Of a stretch of DNA of 64,000 bases, positions 23,661 to 34,400 are shown piece by piece (the first letter of the stretch is position 1; each line of letters begins with the position of its first letter). The stretch is from assembly GCA_030490835.1 (NCBI GenBank), contig CM059975.1, positions 13,087,579 through 13,151,578 of the forward strand, given 5' to 3'. The notes under the pieces were generated by a model. It saw only the letters and a list, made by a program, of their open reading frames with translations. It was not told the DNA's origin and searched no databases. The stretch is from Annona cherimola. Its lineage: Eukaryota; Streptophyta; Magnoliopsida; Magnoliales; Annonaceae. A program made the translations under genes and the position numbers.

Positions 23661-24627
23661 AACAGACACGAGGATGGCAGCCTCCTGCATAAGCAGAAAA
23701 CAATATTAAAAAAAAAATCATAAGGATAACAATCCATTCGTTTTATTATGTTATGATAACAAGCAAAGTTGAATTGATTCGCATGAAATTTTATTTTGAA
23801 TAAATAAATAATACTGAATGGAATGACCTACACCACAACAAAAATGATTAGCCAAATTAAATATTGTTACTTCTTGCAGCTAATTTTCAATGATTATATT
23901 CAATATTATTTTTGGTTGCATTTGATATAAAAATTACCGCGTTTGATCAAATGCTATCACTTAAAAGCAGTTAAAGTATTTGTAGCTAAACAATTAGTTG
24001 TAGCCTAAATACATCTAATATGGCCAAATATCTATTGTAATGTAGTGGCTAATATTCACGTGTTGTTAATGCAATTGGCAATGAAATTGCTAGAAAATAA
24101 AATTGTTTTTTTGAAAATTCATCACGATGAAAAAATATATAATAATATTGATAAAAAAAAATAATATGTACGAAGATAAGACTGATAAAAGAAATATATA
24201 GTCAAAATATTAATTTGATTTGATTTGAGAATAAAGTGTAACTTCTTCCTTTATTTTTTTGAAGGGGAGAGATTTCCTACAAATGTTTGCAGAAAATGGT
24301 TGATCTAAATGATTGCCCTTTATAACTCATATGACTTTTTAATATCTAAGCCTTCTTACAATGTTCATCCAAAAATATATTTATCTTTGAAATCAAAAAT
24401 TAAATATTTTGAAAATTTATTTTCAAAAGTTTAATATAGAAAATACTTTTATGGTGCTGACATAATTGAAGATAATAGTGTTGTTTCGTTTGACCCCACC
24501 TTGATGGTTAATAAAGTCCCATCTATTCGTTGCATTTAAATTTATTTGTTTCATTAAAACATCAAATTTTATCTACATCAAATTTTTGCAGGTTCCATTT
24601 GGTGAAAGTGATCAAAATATAAAATTA
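23661..24627. other. AT-rich spacer, no gene
   Basis: I see no coding or bounded repeat structure here. Confidence 0.35.
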
Positions 24628-24986
24628 GGGTACGTTTGAAAAGTGATAAAACTTTGGATGAAAAGTTTTTTTAAAAAATTTTTGAAATAGAAAAAAATGA
24701 TGAAGGGTAAAGAGAATAAAGTTACAATAGATAGGTTAATTACATAGATAGTTATTTAGAAATAATTAAAAAGTAGGATAATTATACAAAAAGATGTTAA
24801 AAATAATTAAAAGATAAGATAGTGGTGGAAAATAAATATTTTAGTTTAAAAAGTTTTTGTGCGTGTTTGAGAAATGATAAAACTTGTGAAGAAAAATTTT
24901 TAGTGTAAAATTATTTAAATTTGAAGAAAAAATGTGATATGATAGAGGTAATAATAAAAAGTAAAAAGAATAAAGTTAAAGAGAAG
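24628..24986. mobile_element. two overlapping Tourist-like MITE fragments
   Basis: The first copy begins GGGTACGTTTGAAAAGTGAT after TTA. A second start, GTGCGTGTTTGAGAAATGAT, lies at about 24860 and is followed by a truncated body. Both share 'gataaaact' and 'gaataaagttaaa'-type words with 53411-53690. Confidence 0.45.
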
Positions 24987-25255
24987 TGATCTTGTTAGCT
25001 CAGGATAAGTGAATATCTTACTTATCCCATCTGAAAAAACTCGTTTATAACATTTTTGTTTTTTCATATACTTATCTATCTAAGTGTATTTAACATATAA
25101 ACTGAGTTTTATCATTTTTGGATATGTGCATATATTTTTTAGATTAACAAGTATATGAAAAAATAAGAAAAAAAGATTGTAGATGAGTTTTTTTTTGACA
25201 AAATGTAGATGAGTTTTTTTAGGTGAGCTACGCGAGACATTTGCTTAGTCTGAAC
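24987..25255. mobile_element. palindromic MITE, second subfamily, rearranged
   Basis: Starts 'tgatcttgttagctcaggat' and ends 'gcttagtctgaac', matching the outer text of 4960-5263. The right arm carries a small direct duplication of 'gtagatgagttttttt'. Confidence 0.45.
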
Positions 25256-25700
25256 TACCCAACTTTTTGCACCACGAACCCCTTGCATCGACGTCTTTAC
25301 CATAGCATAAGCAGCTTGGTTACCCTGTTTTTGAATGTGTGCAAACTGAATTTCCTGAAAATGAAGACTCATTTCCTAAATTTTCTCTATCACAAACTTC
25401 AAGCTGGAGACATTCTTTATAGAACTAATAAGGAAGTTTATGAGAATGAGAGAATCACTCTCTACCTCCACCCTTTTCACCCCATCTCTACGGCCCATCT
25501 GCCTCCCATTAAAAGGCCTCTAGCTTCCATGCCCAATGGATCACAAATTCCACGATTAGACCAATGTTTGGCAACTACATACCTTCCTTTCCAGTCACGC
25601 TGGATAGCTCCTACATAGACCAGCCTGCCTCTTGAACTATAGCCTACATCCATGTTTAGTTTGAGGAAGCCCCGCTTTGGTTTAAACTAGCTGCCCCTTT
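25240..25700 (-). pseudogene. LINE RNase H domain fragment
   Basis: Read on the minus strand from about 25690: 'KLNMDVGYSSRGRLVYVGAI', then 'RDWKGRYVVAKHW' and 'GMEARGLL'. After a frame change near 25490 come 'VEVESDSLILINFL' and, after a stop near 25378, 'HIQKQGNQAAYAMVK'. These match the order of the plant LINE-type RNase H domain, with the catalytic D (MDVG), E (MEAR) and D (ESDS) all visible. Frame change and stop mean it is dead. The reverse-transcriptase part is absent. Confidence 0.7.
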
Positions 25701-26454
25701 CTCTCTAGAAAGTTAAGTTGTCCATCTCTAATGATATGCGTAGTCAGTGTCTAGTGTAGATACGATTAGCACCATAACAAAATATCACCAAGGTCTATAT
25801 TTTCGCTCACAATCACCCATCTATTTCTACAAAACTAGAGTCTCCAACACAAGCAGATATAAAACATCTGGAGATACTTGTTTGGTTTTAGCGCAAGCCA
25901 TTGAATTACTCTTCTAATGTCCTGTTTTTACATCTGGTTTTAGTTGAAAAGTTTTTGGTTGAACATATATAAGTTTATAACATATATAAGTTTTTAGTTA
26001 AAGTGTTTTTATGTCATAAATATATAATATAAAATTATACTTTATATGGTTTAGATTTAAAAACTTTTAAAAAATAAAAACCATTTGTACAAACAAGTCT
26101 TAAGAAAACTTTTGTAAGAAATTATTCCTATTTTAAAAATACATTGATCAAACAAGTGTAAAAAGAATTGTCAACCATAAATAAGCAAAAAAAGAAAGAA
26201 ATATAATGAGTGTTATAATTAGACATACGAGTAACAATGACTGTGAAAAAGCGAAGTTACTAATAATGAATAAGCTGAATAAATACCGCATCAATTCATT
26301 AATTTTATCTTTTGGAATTTATACTATGACCTCGCTTCCATGCAACCTTCTCCATTTTTAATACGTGGATGATTAATAAAAGACCTACTCTTGTTCATTA
26401 TACTTAACATTATTCGTTTAGCCAAGAGGCTAAATTTCGTCAAAATAAAAAATG
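25701..26454. other. AT-rich spacer, no gene
   Basis: May contain the degraded upstream part of the LINE fragment at 25240-25700 (to about 25900). Otherwise nothing identifiable. Confidence 0.35.
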
Positions 26455-26830
26455 TACATGTGTCATATTCGCTTAAAAATATATATTTATATGTAAATTA
26501 TGAAAATATTTAAATTTATTTACATATGAGTTAAAATATAATAATATTTTATAAAATAATTCATCTACATATTAATGATATTTTAGATGATTTATATACT
26601 AAAAATACAACTCTAAATTAATATTTAATATCAAATATTTTATTTTATTAATTTTATATATTTTTAAATGTAGTCCTGTACAATGATACTATGAAAATGA
26701 AAGGATTTCAAGATATTATAAATGATATTAAATATAATAAATTAAGCGAATTTTTAATTAATTATCGAGTGTAAAAATGATCGAGTTACATAAAGACTAA
26801 AGAGGTGTTTTATCAAAGTAGGGCCCTTTA
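26455..26830 (+). repeat. AT-rich dispersed repeat, copy 3
   Basis: Same motif order as copies 1 and 2 ('gatattttagatgatttata', 'atgaaaggatttcaagatat', 'taaatataataaat'), in the same orientation. Confidence 0.4.
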
Positions 26831-26904
26831 TAATATTAATAAATAAATAGAATAAACTAAAGTAATGTTATTCATTAACATAAATCTTTGTTAGAATCTG
26901 ATTT

Positions 26905-27321
26905 ATGTTATGTAAAAAAAGGTTATACTGGTTACTCAGGTTGAAATATACGGACGAACCGGAGCCTATTGAAATTTGCGTTGTAAGGACAGATCGTCCG
27001 GTAGAACTGCAGTTATATATTGGAAAGTGGAAACCGGATGAACTGCCGCCAAACGGGAAATCAAAACGTCCGGTTAACCCGTTAGGAAAATTAAAAAGCC
27101 TGACAGAGCCTAATCTTTCGTCGGGGCAATTGGAAAACATGCTTGGCTGCTTCCACATGGAAAAGGTTGGCCCTTTTTACAATATGGAAAAATCCACGAA
27201 TGCCCTTCTAGATGGTAATCAATGGCGGTACAAAATACCAATAATAATAAGATCACTGATATCATGGAGCAGGCCGTTGTTAGGAGCAACTTCAGCCCGT
27301 CCAAATGGAACTTTGTTTTAA
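26905..27321 (+). CDS. unidentified ORF, 138 codons
   Basis: An open frame with a clearly higher GC content than its surroundings, directly followed by a palindromic MITE. I do not recognise the product. There is no signal peptide, membrane segment or known motif, and the opposite strand is also open for 96 codons. It could be a degraded exon or captured fragment. Support for being a real gene is weak. Confidence 0.15.
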   Translation: MLCKKRLYWLLRLKYTDEPEPIEICVVRTDRPVELQLYIGKWKPDELPPNGKSKRPVNPLGKLKSLTEPNLSSGQLENMLGCFHMEKVGPFYNMEKSTNALLDGNQWRYKIPIIIRSLISWSRPLLGATSARPNGTLF

Positions 27322-27530
27322 ATTTTTTCTGATTTTTTACAAAATATTAATTTAGGTATATTTATCTATAAATTAATTTTTACCAATTTTGATGATATAT
27401 ATTTCTTTATTTATTTCTAAACTCAAGATTGGAAATAATTAAAATACTCCTGTGTTTTAAAAATAAAAAAATATATTTTAAAAAAATAAATGCACTTAGA
27501 TTAACAATTTAATTGAAAAATAATAGAAAG
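27322..27530. mobile_element. palindromic MITE copy (decayed)
   Basis: 'tattaatttaggtatattta' on the left is answered by 'gcacttagattaacaattta' on the right. This is the same palindromic body as the other copies, but the ends have decayed. Confidence 0.45.
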
Positions 27531-28080
27531 GGGTCCCGTGATGTTGTCACAACCACGGCTCGCAACATGGGATCATGCATCTAATCAATAATAATAAAAA
27601 ATAACCTCATCTCATCGTTGTAAAAATCAAACGATCGCAATGGGCATCAACAATAACGACTGTTGTTTGAAGGGGTTGACGATGGGCGGGGACGCTTTGA
27701 CGAGATGCCAAATACCGGCGCGGCGGCGGCCGACGACGCGGCGGCCGATGCAACTGATTCGCAACCAAACCCGATGCGGCGGATCCGTCCAATACGTCGG
27801 CGTGCTTCTTTACAAGAGAATGTTAAATGCAAAAGTAATTTATTTTTATTATTTTTATTTTTTTATTTCTATACAACTAATTCATTTTTCTTTATTCTTA
27901 TTTTGCACCTATCATATGCATTCGATTCTCATTCTCCTTTTTTTTTTTTTTTTTCTCACTCTAAACAAACTCATTCTAAGTAATTTTCTCTTCCCAGGAA
28001 CCAATCGCGTCCGTTTTCCGCGATGTCCACTTTGGCAATTCGTGGAATCCGAATAAATTCTTGGTTGATTTAAAATTCGG
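27531..28080 (+). other. local GC-rich island, possible degraded two-exon gene fragment
   Basis: The segment 27640-27830 is strikingly GC-rich (CGGCGG-type runs) in otherwise AT-rich DNA and open in several frames on both strands. One reading starts at 27663, encodes an alanine/aspartate-rich then arginine-rich segment (MRRIRPIRRRASLQENVKC), and meets a plausible GT donor near 27835. A pyrimidine-rich tract ending ttcccag at about 27998 is followed by 20-odd further codons. I do not recognise the protein. Confidence 0.2.
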
Positions 28081-29200
28081 ATACAAATTGAAAACAAAAT
28101 AAGACTGTGACATAAAAACAAATACATACACCATTTAATGAAAATATTAAATATAATTGACTTGAAATGATTAAAAGAGTGACAAGGCTGAGGGTTTTTT
28201 GGCAACAGAAAAAGGTAGGAAAAAATAAAAATAAAAAAGGAGAGTGATTATGGACAGGAAGTAGGCAGGTTTTTTGTCAATAAAATAAGAAATTATGAGT
28301 AAAGAAAAACATAGATAATAACAATAAGTTAATTAATATATTAATTCATATTTAATCTACTGAAATATAGGAAATGACTTACGGCATCATAAATATAAAC
28401 GATTTAAACAAAATAAACGGATTAGATCTTAGCATAATCGTCATATGGCCTGACTCGAGAGGTTCCATCAATCCACTTATATGAAACCGGTCCCATAGAA
28501 GTAGAATCTAATGATAAATATATGTCGAATCATTCTTTTTAAAAATAAAATTCGCATGCATAGAATTTTTAGAAATGAAACTTCCGCAAAAACGTCCAAT
28601 GCTTGCTGGGGATTGACATTTTATGAATATTAAAATAATATACGAATGCACATGGACTGTTCTGACCTATTATAATAACCATATATCGTCCATCCATAAA
28701 TCTCATCAATTGCAATCATATAGCAGAACTAACTAATCGGTAATTGAACCGGTCAAAGTGCTTCAGTTTAAACTGGTTTAACTGTTTCTTTACATCAGAC
28801 TAAACCATTATATTAATTTTATTATTTTAAATATTATAATTATTATTTTATTGTAAAATTGTATAAACACATGTTTCTTATTTTTATAACAATTAAGGTA
28901 ATGAATACGGGATTTAAAATTTAAGCAAAGTTATTTACACTTTTTTTTAATGGAAAGTTATTTACACTTGAATGTGGATTATTTCCTAGTATACCTCTAA
29001 CTATAGTAATGTTGTAACCTGAAACCCCATAGCAATTTTTTGGCTTTTGCTTCCAGCTTGTTCACAAATCTGATTTCTTCTCGCTAGAAAGCCACTAAAT
29101 TTTAAATGTTGGGTAATATTTTTTTTTTTTTTTTTTTTTTTTGGGGTTGGAGATTTCTATCGTCATTCATATTCGCCTACTGACAGAGGCATAAATGGCA
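28081..29200. other. AT-rich spacer, no gene
   Basis: A short patch at 28730-28800 ('aaccggtcaaagtg', 'taaactggtttaactg') resembles the GGTTCGAACCGG subterminal repeats of the hAT elements, possibly a relic end. A poly(T) run of about 24 lies at 29119-29142. Confidence 0.35.
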
Positions 29201-29440
29201 TATTTTCATTTTTAAAATTTTTTTATAAAACTATTATGCTATGTAGATATAATACATAAATCATTTTTACAATTTTTTGGATTCTGTATGTATTTTTGAA
29301 ATTTCAGATATAAGAGTAACTTTGAAATTCTGAAAAAATTATCTGCACCTCCCGAAAACGTTAAAACTTGGTTCATGGGCTACATGCACCTTGATTAACA
29401 GTTTTTATATTAATAAAATACTATCTCTGAGCAATAAAAA
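29201..29440. mobile_element. palindromic MITE copy (decayed)
   Basis: The left arm 'ataaaactattatgctatgt' and the right arm 'ccttgattaacagtttttat' frame a symmetric AT-rich body. Ends uncertain. Confidence 0.4.
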
Positions 29441-29997
29441 ATACCCGATTTGCCACCCGTCAAGGAAGATCACAGCCCTTCATGTTCAGCCATTGTGTCC
29501 GAATGAGAAAGATGCCGCAAGGAGGAGCAAAAGTGGTTAGAATAACCGGCTGGGATAAGATTTAATTTTACCGCAGCCCCAGGCGGCTTAACGATTTAAT
29601 CCGGTTCGGAAGTCTTAGCTGGAAAGATCAGACTGAAGAGACCGGCTGCCGGTTGGACGGGTCCGTATTGGAATTCACTGACCTTAGGCAGATGTCATTT
29701 CCGGCTGACATGATATGCCACTTTTCAGACCTCCACCGGTGGTTGTTGCCGAATGTCACAAGAAACTTGCAGTTTGACCAGCGCATCACTTTCCAAAAGG
29801 TTTGTTACGAAACCATCTCTTCTTCCATATGAGCAATTTCCCCATCAACATACATAGGTGATGGATATAAAATTATAAACATTCCTTGATCGGAAGTTCA
29901 CCATCTTTTTTATCTTTATATTTAAAACTTAACTTGGGCATATATTTCAATTCTAGTACTAACTACGTAAATCTAATAATAGCATTAATGTTAATTG

Positions 29998-30560
29998 GGT
30001 GTGTTTAGACAGCAATAAATTTTTGAAAAAAAGCCACTTATGTAAAAGCTTTTGAAAAAAGGAAAATAACACTATATGATAAGGGTAATAATGCAGAATA
30101 AAGATGATAACATTAAAATAGATAGATTAATTATATTAATAATTATGTAAAAATATTGCCAAACGAGCAACGCTCGTCTGGTCACCAGCTGCGGAACGGG
30201 ATTCCCGTTTCCAACCAGTGAGTGTTCGAATCCCCACGGGGATTTCGAACCATATTTGAGGTGGGGGCATTTGGTCTCCCTTTGTACTTAGATGGGAGCT
30301 ACCGAGCCAGTGGTCTCCCCACTTAATATGTGGAAACTTGTTGTTGTCTTTCGTTGTAAGCTTGGTAGAATTGTCTCAAGGTTTGAATGTAATATGAATT
30401 GAGATATGATGTAAAATATTCTCTAATAAAAAAAATAATTATGTAAAAATATTGAAAAATAGGTAGTTTGTGTAGAAAAATAATTAAAAATAAGATATTT
30501 ATGAAAAGTAAAAAATTTTATATTGAAAAAATTTAGGCAAAAAATTTCATCTTTTAACAA
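29998..30560. mobile_element. Tourist-like MITE interrupted by a SINE
   Basis: The left part starts GGTGTGTTTAGACAGC at 29998 and has the family words 'atgataagggtaataatgca' and 'aaaatagatagattaatta'. After the SINE (30159-30433 plus duplication) it resumes with 'ggtagtttgtgtagaaaaat' and 'aaataagatatttatgaaaa'. The right end is not clear. Confidence 0.5.
30159..30433 (+). mobile_element. complete SINE with 21-bp target duplication
   Basis: A perfect 21-bp direct repeat flanks the element at 30138-30158 and 30434-30454. The head is tRNA-like: a box-A-like region near 30178-30195 and a box B, TGTTCGAATCCCC, near 30224-30236. The 3' end is A-rich. No coding capacity. Such elements are transcribed by RNA polymerase III and inserted by LINE machinery, which explains the long duplication. 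It lies about 1 kb upstream of the first transporter's start. Confidence 0.85.
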
Positions 30561-30659
30561 AAATGACTTCAGTAACCACGAATATGTCAATAGGAAAATG
30601 AAAAATTAAAATTTTTAACTGAAAACAACTAGAAGTAGAATTAATACACATGCGGGATA

Positions 30660-31441
30660 TGGATTAATTTATGGCACGCATATGTAATTGCGGGGAACAG
30701 AATCTCAGGTGGGCCCTCTAAATTTGAGAGAATGGGAGGTTGGTGTGAGACGAAAGAGCCGTAAGCTATTTCACGATCTTGGGATGAGAGTGGGAAATGC
30801 CAACTCTCTCTTCAAATACACTCCATAGTCAAAAACACAAACGCATAATTTCCCAAACCACTCTTGCAGCCTCCCATCTCCCAAGAGCTCCCTGCTTTCC
30901 AAACTCCTGAAGGAGAGAGCTCCCTGCTCTTCAAACTTCTAAAGGAGACAGAGGAAAGGAAAGGTCTGCAATTGCGTTTCAACGCTGCTTGCTTGATCTT
31001 CCAGGATTGACTGCATCAAAACTTAGAAAAGTAGCAAGTTTTCTTCTTGTGTGTTCCAGAAGTAGAGGAGCATTACAGGGACGCAAGAGAAATTTCAAGG
31101 AGCTTTGCTTTTAAAAGCCTCGAAAACAGAGAGATTGGAGTAGGTCCCCTCTGTTTCTTTCTAATAAGAGAACCGAACATATGTGCGGGTAACCTGATTC
31201 CGAGGCGATTCCGGAGTGGGTAATCTCAAACGCGAGGACCCAACTCTGAAATCCGCAAAAAGAATTAGTCTCGGTGGTTCTCTTAGCTTATTTCTTCGGA
31301 AGAAGAACAGAGCATATATTGCGTTCGTCTGTGTGAGGCTTCCTTTTCTGACTCTTTCATTGAGCTTTTCTTTCCTTGTTCCTCTTCGTATATATGTCTT
31401 ATTTTAATTTTTAACGGGATTGTTTGCAGGAGGTTTAGAAG
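30660..31441 (+). promoter_or_regulatory. upstream region and 5' leader of the first transporter gene
   Basis: This interval changes from AT-rich repeat DNA to purine/pyrimidine-mixed sequence. It has pyrimidine-rich leader-like text (about 30840-31010), including a repeated 'agctccctgct' word. A spliced leader is plausible: acceptor 'tgtttgcag' ends at 31429, with candidate donors at 31189 or 31220 after 'gcgg' and 'gtgg'. The sequence just before the start is 'gaagATGG', with A at -3 and G at +4, a good plant initiation context. No TATA box is assigned with confidence. Confidence 0.4.
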
Positions 31442-34400
31442 ATGGAAAGCATCGAAAAGGTATTGGAGTCGGGACGGAGGGTTAGCCGGAGTTTTAGTAG
31501 GAGCATGAGCCGGAGCAATTGGGGGATGGAAGATGTGTTTTCCCGGTCAGCAGGATCGAGGCGTAGCTTAGGTGGTATTGATGATGACGAAGAAGCTCTC
31601 AGATGGGCTGCATTGGAGAAATTGCCCACGTATGATCGACTGAGAACCAGCATCTTTAAGTCCTACATCGAGAGCGAGAACCAGCAGAGCCAGTTAATCC
31701 ACAAGGAAGTAGATGTCCGGAAGCTCAACGTGGAAGATCGGCAGGCTTTCATCGAGCAGATTTTCAAGGTTGCTGAGGAGGACAATGAGAAGTTCTTGAG
31801 GAAATTCAGGAATAGAATCGAAAGGTAACTACTGGTTTGTCGTTGCTTGTGGCGTATCTATGCGTTTACATGCCATGCACATGGGTACGAACGTATACAG
31901 ATGATGTTTTTAGACAGATATGCTTCTTCTACTGCATGAATTATCTTTCTAACCAGATTTGGAGGCTACTGAAATCGTTTGTGGATAACTATTTTTTACA
32001 ACGTTTTGTTAGTCTTCATCGAGAACTTCGTTTTGGGTCCGTGTGATTTTTCTATATCACAGCCGGCTCCACTTGAACCCATGTTGAGGGTTGGTGCATG
32101 TTTCCATTCCGTCCATGAAGCGTGAGGGGAAAGGATGATTGCATGATCATCCATGGAAATATTGCACCCGACATTCTTGGATCTCCAATTTATATGTGGG
32201 GCCATGTTTGGTAACCAGATCATCTGTTTTTCTGGATCTAGTGATGAATTAACATGTATAAGAGCTCTGATTTCTTGGATGATCTTGCCATTTTGAAGCC
32301 TTCAATGCTCCATATCGTGAGCTATGAACCGCCATTAGTTCATCTATCAATTATTCTGGTTAAAATAGAATAAAGCTAGTTTTAGGTGGAATAAGAATGA
32401 CATCCGCTTAGCATAATTTACTTTTATTAAATTCTTGTCCCAAACTGAGTTGACTCAGCTTAACCGGGACTAGTTTTCAAACTAGAACTTATATCAAGCT
32501 TCTCTTGGTTGGTTACAGGGTTGGAATCCATCTTCCAACGGTGGAAGTAAGGTTTGAGCATCTGACCGTAGAAGCCAAATGCTATGTGGGAACTAGAGCT
32601 CTTCCCACTCTCCTAAACACTGCAAGAAACCTTGCAGAATCTGCTCTGGCTACCTTGGGAATAAGGTTGACAAAAAGGACTACTCTCTCCATACTCAAGG
32701 ATGCCTCTGGTTTAATAAAACCTTCAAGGTAATGGATCTATACTCGACATGACTCATGTTGGACCAACGCTTAAAACTGAGTTTTGGAGTCTGTGTTTGG
32801 CAGCTCAAAAGAATCCAATTATTATAATGTTTTGGCATGTGGACGTTAGTATAGCTCCAAATATAAATCATGGAATTGTAGATATCTTTTGACCTTAACA
32901 AATTAATTATAGTTCACAGAATTGTGATTACATTAGACTGTGTATCCGAGCATGCACTTTCCCAATGAATTATATGTGACTGAAGTGGAACTAATCATTC
33001 AAAATTCCAATTCCACATAACTAAAGTGAAACTAATCATTCTATGCAATTATGGCTGTTGCTTTGACAGGATGACATTATTGTTAGGTCCTCCATCCTCT
33101 GGGAAGACCACCCTTTTGCTGGCACTCGCAGGAAGACTAGACCCAAGCTTAAAGGTTTGTGTACTATTTTTTCACTGTTTAATCTGGTTAAATCAGGTGA
33201 TTACTGAATTCACTCAGTGACATGGCTACTTTGGTGGTGGGTTTTCATTTGAAGAAATGAATCTCGTTAGGACTTGTTGAATTTCATCCATTCTACAGAA
33301 ATCTTGAGGCAGAACTCACAGAAAAAGAAAAAAAAAAGGCTATGCGCCCACAAGTAGCGCAATGTCTGAACGCTGATGGTCCAAGGCACAAGCGCATGCT
33401 TGAACTGGTCTGCAAACTTTGCTTGTCATAATAAAAGAAATCTTCATCTGGCAGGTGCAAGGAGAAATCACATACAATGGTTACAGGCTGAAAGAGTTTG
33501 TACCACGAAAGACCTCGGCATATATTAGCCAGAACGACGTCCACATTGGAGAAATGACAGTGAAGGAGACTCTGGATTTCTCAGCAAGGTGCCAAGGAGT
33601 TGGATCGAGATATGGTACTCTTCCTCATTTGTATTATAACAGCTGAAAGAAATGCTATCATGAAATCAGATTACACAACGAAATTTTCTCCGTGCATGGT
33701 CATTGGGATGATTGATCTGATGGGGCATCTAATGTGGAACATTCCTCTATTTTCAATGAAGTCTAGTCTCACTAGTCAATGAACCTGATCAATATAGACT
33801 AGTGTCATGTGTAAGAGTAAATATTGGGCCCTACATTTCCAAAGCAAAATCTTCCAGTAAATTTTCAGTTTTTCTTTGTGTGTTTTGCAGAGCTACTAAC
33901 TGAATTAGCAAGGAGAGAAAAAGACGCAGGAATACACCCAGAAGCGGATGTTGATCTTTTCATGAAGGTAACTCATCACAGTCACCTGTCCGGGCTCATT
34001 CTGCATTTCCCTGTCTCTATGTGCTGGATATCACCATGAAGTCAGCTGCTTATGCAATGTGCATGTCTTAAGTCCCCAAAATTCACGCCCACTGTTTAGG
34101 TGTGCAGTCTCTTTTTGTGGTTAGTTGATGAGGAATGTTGCATGCATTTTCAGGCCACAGCAATGGAAGGAGTTGAAAGCAGCCTGCAAACAGACTACAC
34201 TCTCAGAGTAAGGACGATTCCATCCTTGCACAAAACGATTTTTTGAGAAACACCCAAGCGCTCTGCCAGTGGCAAAAGCCAGCACGTCTGCCTCTTTCCA
34301 AATGAAAGGCCTTTCAGTGGCTTCTGGAAAAGGAAAAAAAAGGCAGTAATAACATCCCAAAATAGCTCTGATTTCTAAATTAGCCTCAGCGCTTGGCATG

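Noticed and set aside
25223..25618. 131-codon plus-strand ORF
   Set aside because: It is antisense to the LINE RNase H fragment, which explains the open frame.
30159..30433. tRNA gene
   Set aside because: Has pol III boxes but no cloverleaf or anticodon arm, is followed by a SINE body and tail, and is flanked by a 21-bp duplication.
31216..31407. 63-codon ORF just upstream of the first transporter
   Set aside because: Falls in the probable leader intron and has no recognisable product.
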